Shown: one piece after another, positions 53,129 through 57,343 of the stretch
Layout: every line of letters starts with the position of its first letter
Position numbering within the stretch: position 1 is the first letter of the stretch
Assembly: GCA_964483805.1 (NCBI GenBank)
Contig: CAZADH010000009.1
Location: forward strand, 1 to 57,343
Origin: CAZADH01 sp964483805
GTDB lineage: Bacteria > Muiribacteriota > Ozemobacteria > Ozemobacterales > Ozemobacteraceae
Reading direction: 5' to 3'
Length of the DNA stretch: 57,343 bases
The notes under the pieces: generated by a model
What the model saw: the letters and a program-made list of their open reading frames with translations, nothing else
The model's database searches: none
Told to the model about the DNA's origin: nothing
Position numbers and translations under genes: made by a program

Positions 53129-54478
53129 TTGAGTCAGATGACCACTGAGTCGAGGCCCACGGCAAAAGATGGGTTGCGAGCGCAGATCAAAACGCTTGTA
53201 CGTGACTACGCCGCTCTCGAGTTTGCGCCGCGGGCATTTGTTCCCGGAGAGACGCCGATCCCGTGTGCCGGGCGCGTCATCGGGGCCGAAGAGCTCGAGT
53301 TGATGGTCGAAGCATCACTTGATGGCTGGCTGACGACAGGCCGTTTCAACGAAGCCTTCGAGAGAGAACTCGCGCAATACCTGGGCGCACGTCATGTCTT
53401 GTCAGTCAATTCAGGTTCGTCGGCCAATCTCGTCGCGGTCTCGTCCTTGACCTCGCCCAACCTGGGCGATCGCGCCGTCGGCCCCGGTGACGAAATCCTC
53501 ACCGTCGCCGCATCCTTCCCGACAACCGTCAATCCAATTTTGCAGATTGGCGCCGTGCCGGTTTTCGTCGATGTCGACATCGGGACATACAATGTCAATA
53601 CGGCCGCACTCGCGGCGGCCATCGGTCCCAAGACCCGCGCAATCGTCCTTGCCCACATACTCGGCATTCCATTCGATCTCGACGCAGTGACGGCTCTATG
53701 TCGCAGGCATCGATTGTGGTTGGTCGAAGATTGCTGCGATGCGCTGGGTTCGACGTGGCGTGGTCGCATGGTCGGCACCTTTGGCGACATCGGCACCCAG
53801 AGTTTTTTTCCGGCCCACCATATCACCATGGGGGAAGGGGGGGCCGTATTTACCGACAATGCACAACTGCATCGCATTGCCCAGTCGCTTCGTGACTGGG
53901 GCCGCGACTGTATCTGCGCCCCCGGGCATGACAACACCTGCGGCGACCGGTACCGCACCAAGATCGGCTCACTGCCAGAGGGTTTCGACCACAAGTATGT
54001 GTATTCGCATGTTGGCTATAACCTGAAAATCACCGACATGCAGGCAGCATGTGGCGTGGCCCAAATCGCGCGTTTGCCGGAATTTGGCCGGCGACGGCGC
54101 GAGAACTTCCAGTATCTGCACGAGAGGTTGCAGGTCCATGCCGAGCACCTGATTCTGCCATCGGCCCCCCCCGGCAGTGACCCCTCCTGGTTTGCCTATC
54201 CGATTACCTTGCGGGCCACGGCGCCGGTGTCCCGCCTTGACATGTTGCTCTACCTCGAACGGTGCAAAATCGGGACCCGCCTACTGTTTGCCGGCAACCT
54301 GACACGACAACCGTCTTTTGCCGGGCGCCACTTCCGCATCAGCGGTGAACTCCGGAACACTGACACCATCATGAATCAAACCTTCTGGGTCGGCGTCTAT
54401 CCCGCCTTGACCAACGACATGCTCGATTACATGGCCGACCGGATCGGCGCCTGCCTAAACGGAAGAACTGGCCGATAG
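53129..54478 (+). CDS. rfbH: CDP-4-dehydro-6-deoxyglucose 3-dehydratase (E1), RfbH
   Basis: RfbH removes the C3 hydroxyl of CDP-4-keto-6-deoxyglucose using pyridoxamine phosphate and an iron-sulfur cluster. GGAGG (53119-53123) lies five bases before TTG 53129, so I prefer that start over ATG 53138; 449 residues. The aspartate aminotransferase fold shows SVNSGSSANLVAVSSL, LAHILGIPFDLD and VEDCCDALGS. The usual PLP Lys is replaced by His in FFPAHHITMGEGG (His231), the hallmark of E1. Cluster Cys are in DCICAPGHDNTCGDRY. An E3-type reductase partner is not seen here. Confidence 0.94.
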   Translation: MSQMTTESRPTAKDGLRAQIKTLVRDYAALEFAPRAFVPGETPIPCAGRVIGAEELELMVEASLDGWLTTGRFNEAFERELAQYLGARHVLSVNSGSSANLVAVSSLTSPNLGDRAVGPGDEILTVAASFPTTVNPILQIGAVPVFVDVDIGTYNVNTAALAAAIGPKTRAIVLAHILGIPFDLDAVTALCRRHRLWLVEDCCDALGSTWRGRMVGTFGDIGTQSFFPAHHITMGEGGAVFTDNAQLHRIAQSLRDWGRDCICAPGHDNTCGDRYRTKIGSLPEGFDHKYVYSHVGYNLKITDMQAACGVAQIARLPEFGRRRRENFQYLHERLQVHAEHLILPSAPPGSDPSWFAYPITLRATAPVSRLDMLLYLERCKIGTRLLFAGNLTRQPSFAGRHFRISGELRNTDTIMNQTFWVGVYPALTNDMLDYMADRIGACLNGRTGR

Positions 54479-55603
54479 GCCTGCCGCCCAAACGGCACCG
54501 TGGTCTCTGCCCCGCTTTTCGTAATCACTGATCTGCTCCAAGGTAAACGCCCGCATGCCACGGGCAACATCGGCAGAAAGAAACCGCCGATACCACCGGG
54601 TCGTCGCCTGCACAGTCTCGGAAAAACTGTAAAGAGGGGCCCACCCGAGTTCGCTCGTTGCCTTGGTGCAGTCGAGGCGCAAAACTTTTGCCTCATGCGG
54701 AGCCTGCACCTGGCCGCGCGACAAATCGGTTGACGAACCCTCTCCCCAGGCATGCAGAACTTCGGCCACCAGTCCGGATACCGGCATGTTGAGTGCCGCA
54801 AGTGGGCCAAAATTCCACGCCGACGCGAACCTCGGGCCGTCCTGCAACAGACGCGCAGCCAGCCACAGGTATCCGGAGAGCGGTTCGAGAACATGCTGCC
54901 ATGGCCGCACCGAACCCGGGTTGCGCATCGGCACGGGCACGCCATCACGGAGCGCCCGAAAAATGTCGGGAACGATGCGGTCAGCCGCCCAATCGCCGCC
55001 ACCAATAACGTTGCCGGCACGGGCCGTCGCAATCGCACACCGGTGTTCGGAGAAACGCGACAACGGAAAGAAGGAACAGCGAAACGACGCAGCCACCAGT
55101 TCGGCACACCCCTTGCTGGCGCTGTAGAGATCATGTCCGCCCATCGGATCGTTCTCACGATAGGCATACTCCCACTCGCGGTTCTCATAGCATTTGTCGC
55201 TGGTCACCACAACCACCGCGCGAACCGACGGCGTTGCCCGCACGGCCTCGAGCACATTGGCGGTGCCCATGACGTTGGTCTGCAGGGTTTCGATGGGCGT
55301 GGCATACGATTCACGCACGAGCGGTTGTGCGGCAAGATGAAAGACCACCTCCGGCTGGTGTTCGGTCATTACTCTGCGCAGATCCCGGAGTTCCCGAACA
55401 TCGGCGATCACATGGGCCAGGTCTTCGCTCAACGCCAGAGCGTCAAACAGCGACGGATTGGTGGGTGGAGCCAACGCGTAACCAACGACCCTGGCACCGA
55501 GATGTCGGAGCCACAAAGACAACCACGAGCCCTTGAACCCTGTGTGCCCGGTGATCAGCACCGATCGCCCGGAAAAAAGACCGCCAAAAGGATGCACTGC
55601 CAC
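54455..55603 (-). CDS. rfbG: CDP-glucose 4,6-dehydratase, RfbG
   Basis: RfbG turns CDP-glucose into CDP-4-keto-6-deoxyglucose, the substrate of RfbH. I choose GTG 55603 because GGAGG lies five bases upstream (55613-55609); 382 residues, near the family length of about 360. An ATG further upstream adds 24 unlikely residues. Motifs: VLITGHTGFKGSWLSLWL, VFHLAAQPLVRESY, VVVTSDKCYEN, the catalytic LYSASKGCAE and GNVIGGGDWA. Its 3' end overlaps the rfbH end by 24 bases in convergent orientation. Confidence 0.93.
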   Translation of the reverse strand: MAVHPFGGLFSGRSVLITGHTGFKGSWLSLWLRHLGARVVGYALAPPTNPSLFDALALSEDLAHVIADVRELRDLRRVMTEHQPEVVFHLAAQPLVRESYATPIETLQTNVMGTANVLEAVRATPSVRAVVVVTSDKCYENREWEYAYRENDPMGGHDLYSASKGCAELVAASFRCSFFPLSRFSEHRCAIATARAGNVIGGGDWAADRIVPDIFRALRDGVPVPMRNPGSVRPWQHVLEPLSGYLWLAARLLQDGPRFASAWNFGPLAALNMPVSGLVAEVLHAWGEGSSTDLSRGQVQAPHEAKVLRLDCTKATSELGWAPLYSFSETVQATTRWYRRFLSADVARGMRAFTLEQISDYEKRGRDHGAVWAAGLSASSSV

Positions 55604-55691
55604 GGCCGCCTCCTGCAAATGAGACTGTTGAAAGCACCCTTGACCTTGCCACTGACAACGTGGCATGCCACGCACCGATCAACTCAATCTA

Positions 55692-56834
55692 TCACCACGA
55701 GGCCAATTCTGCAGCCGTGTACACCCGCGCCCCCGTTCGGCCGGACTTGGCCTCCAGGCGACGGGCATGGTGGATTTCACGTTCGCGCCGGAATCGCTCG
55801 AGCTTCTGCCCGGCCTGACTCGGAAACCGCAGACACACGCCAACGGTGATGAGCCACCATTTGAACTCCCGAGGCAGCGCGGCGATCAGATACAGCAAAA
55901 AGATCGGCAAACGCGACCAGCGATTGGCCAGACGCCGCGCCCGCAGCAGGGACCGGCGTGTCTCAACGGTGTCTTCGGGTAGATCGTTGACCGTCGTGAA
56001 AAAGAACAGTGCCCGCGCGTAAGGTCCTAGCCGTTGGTAGCGAAAGATGTGTGTACATGCGGCGGCAAACACTTCCTCGCCCACGAAGGAACGGAGCGCC
56101 AACGCGGTGCGATACAACGCGAACACCGCCGACTCGCACATGTAGAACGACGTATAGACCGTGTTGTGGATGTGATTCGGGGAAGTGATCGTGGACAACT
56201 GCGTCACGAGCAAGGGGCACGCAACGCGACTCTCGACCATGGTCGAGAAGATGATCTCGGTTTGCGGCCAACACGTTGCCAAGCTGTCGCACAGGCGGGC
56301 GAGATGCCGGCGTGCCGGATCCACGTGAACCGCATAAACACCCGCGTTGCCGATATCGTAAAAGTAACGACGCGCACTCTCGACCACCGTCAACTCTTCG
56401 ACCCGGTCCACATCCTGACAAACATCGGGAGTCGCTTGGCGTTCGATCATCTGGAACATGATCACCGGCTTCTCGCCGTGCCGACGCATCAGTTCAATTA
56501 TCCGTGGCAGGGCATCGACAACCATCATGTCGTCGTCGCCGTAGAACATCCAATATCGGCCTCGAGACAGTTCCAGCGTCAACATGACGTTCCGGATCGC
56601 GCCGATGTTCTCCGGATTCCGATGGTAGCGAACCACAACGGGAGTGCGTGACTGAATCTCGCGCACCACCCGGGCCGTGTCATCGGTCGATGCATTGTCG
56701 CAAACAATGATTTCGACGAGTTCGGTCAACCCGTATTTTTCGGCCTGCCGGCAAACAGACCAGACGGCATTGGGTAACTCAGCACTGCGGTTCCAGGTGG
56801 CAATGCCAACCGAGAGCAGAGGTTGAGGTCTCAT
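55692..56834 (-). CDS. Family 2 glycosyltransferase
   Basis: GAGGAG upstream and a good N-terminus support ATG 56834, 380 residues. The GT-A fold shows LSVGIATWNRSAELPNAVWS, VEIIVCDNASTDDTARVV, YHRNPENIGAIRNVM and the metal motif FYGDDDMM. A C-terminal membrane-associated segment lies in LPIFLLYLIAALP and WLITVGVCL. It would add a sugar of the O-antigen or capsule on the cytoplasmic face. rfbG follows 88 bases downstream on the same strand. Confidence 0.88.
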   Translation of the reverse strand: MRPQPLLSVGIATWNRSAELPNAVWSVCRQAEKYGLTELVEIIVCDNASTDDTARVVREIQSRTPVVVRYHRNPENIGAIRNVMLTLELSRGRYWMFYGDDDMMVVDALPRIIELMRRHGEKPVIMFQMIERQATPDVCQDVDRVEELTVVESARRYFYDIGNAGVYAVHVDPARRHLARLCDSLATCWPQTEIIFSTMVESRVACPLLVTQLSTITSPNHIHNTVYTSFYMCESAVFALYRTALALRSFVGEEVFAAACTHIFRYQRLGPYARALFFFTTVNDLPEDTVETRRSLLRARRLANRWSRLPIFLLYLIAALPREFKWWLITVGVCLRFPSQAGQKLERFRREREIHHARRLEAKSGRTGARVYTAAELASW

Positions 56835-56907
56835 CGCACTTTCTCTTCTCCTCGAGGATCGGCAGTGCCGGGCACGGCGAACCGCATCCCCACCGATGCG
56901 GTGACAC

Positions 56908-56936
56908 ATGGTATAGCAGCCGTATCGCGAAGACAA
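56908..56936 (-). promoter_or_regulatory. Candidate promoter for the GT2-rfbG unit
   Basis: On the minus strand TTGTCT (56936-56931) and TACCAT (56913-56908) lie 17 bases apart, about 74 bases before the start. Confidence 0.4.
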
Positions 56937-56980
56937 GCCCCCGGCGCCGACGCCAGCCTGCTGCCAATGGCCTCGTGTCG

Positions 56981-57009
56981 TTGTTGTCGGCGCCGAAAAG
57001 TGTTAACAT
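56981..57009 (+). promoter_or_regulatory. Candidate promoter for the B12-binding protein gene
   Basis: TTGTTG (56981-56986) and TAACAT (57004-57009) are spaced by 17 bases and precede the gene start by about 68 bases. Confidence 0.4.
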
Positions 57010-57076
57010 CGCTCGGGCAAGTCAGGCTGCAATTGTGGCCAAGTTTTGTTCCGTCGGTCATCACGGAGGCTCCCCC

Positions 57077-57343
57077 ATGTCGACAACCCTGCTGCTGGTC
57101 AATCCACCGCTCGGAAAACTCGATACCAGCAAGTATCCGCCGATCAGTCTGATCTCTCTGGCGGCCTACGTTGGCGAGCGCGGCCACGATGCGGCGATTC
57201 TCGATGCCCCCGCCCTCGAACTGCGCGACAACGACCTGGTGGAGCGCATTCTCGCCGAGGCCCCCAACATCTGCGGTTTCACCTTCATGACCCCGCAGAC
57301 CGAGATCGTCGAGCAGCTCGCGAGCTACGTGACCGAGCGGTCG
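57077..57343 (+). CDS. B12-binding radical SAM protein, N-terminal part only
   Basis: GGAGG (57065-57069) precedes the ATG by seven bases. The 89 visible residues run to the window end without a stop. They start STTLLLVNPPLGKLD and continue with YPPISLISLAAYVGERGH, AILDAPALEL and GFTFMTPQTEIVE, which is the B12-binding (Rossmann-type) domain that opens many radical SAM enzymes of the B12-dependent class. The radical SAM part with its CxxxCxxC motif would lie outside the window. The call is by N-terminal pattern only. Confidence 0.72.
   Translation, partial: MSTTLLLVNPPLGKLDTSKYPPISLISLAAYVGERGHDAAILDAPALELRDNDLVERILAEAPNICGFTFMTPQTEIVEQLASYVTERS

Noticed and set aside
1..57343. tRNA, rRNA or transposase genes
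   Set aside because: I looked in all intergenic gaps and among the proteins and saw none; a covariance-model or profile search would be needed to be certain.

Overview
The window is 57 kb of high-GC DNA from a bacterium with a Gram-negative type of envelope. It encodes type IV pilus assembly proteins, the FtsE/FtsX/EnvC divisome module, a beta-barrel outer-membrane protein, a lipoprotein and an O-antigen or capsule type sugar cluster. The run of 10 N at 39412-39421 marks a draft assembly. I cannot fix the phylum. Large HEAT and TPR scaffold proteins mixed with type IV pilus ATPases suggest an uncultured, little-studied lineage rather than a well-studied proteobacterium, but that is an impression and not a placement.

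Layout. 1-5382 (minus): an operon of two PilT-type ATPases and a HEAT/TPR scaffold protein that runs off the left edge and carries a frameshift. 5613-6182 (minus): a small exported protein. 6433-8220 (plus): a split transketolase pair. 8344-12849 (plus): ftsE, ftsX, an EnvC-like activator and a CtpA protease. 13050-13277: a small antitoxin-like protein. 13386-20050 (plus): three prepilin-like genes, pilB and pilM, pilN, pilO and a pilP-like gene. 20199-23132: a lipoprotein with repeated beta-sandwich domains and a formylglycine-enzyme-like domain, in the place where pilQ is usually found. 23307-30800: one HEAT and two large membrane-anchored TPR proteins. 31050-32327: a four-repeat helical, phasin-like protein with a Thr-rich tail. 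32545-33996: an outer-membrane barrel protein.

34185-56834 is a surface polysaccharide region. The plus-strand half holds GDP-fucose genes (fcl, gmd), a three-gene GlpA-like/FAD oxidoreductase/DUF1667 cassette, a UDP-GlcNAc 2-epimerase, a WbpB-like dehydrogenase, a glycosyltransferase, an AsnB-like amidotransferase and a flippase. The minus-strand half (52726 down to 46058) is a tightly overlapping operon: glucose-1-phosphate cytidylyltransferase, C-methyltransferase, NDP-sugar epimerase/reductase, second C-methyltransferase, both halves of a second transketolase and a TylF-like O-methyltransferase. RfbH and RfbG homologues follow at 53129-55603, then a family 2 glycosyltransferase, and the start of a B12-binding protein at the right edge.

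The genes form three working units: pilus assembly and motility with its scaffold proteins, envelope division and proteolysis, and synthesis of a polysaccharide that probably contains fucose, an amidated diacetamido-uronic acid and a branched CDP-derived 3,6-dideoxy sugar. The most promising candidate for new biology is the CDP-sugar operon, where a split transketolase and two sugar C-methyltransferases sit with the CDP-3,6-dideoxyhexose genes. Many start sites lie behind sequences of the form TTGnnn-17-TAnnAT, so a sigma-70-like factor with conventional spacing probably reads this region.
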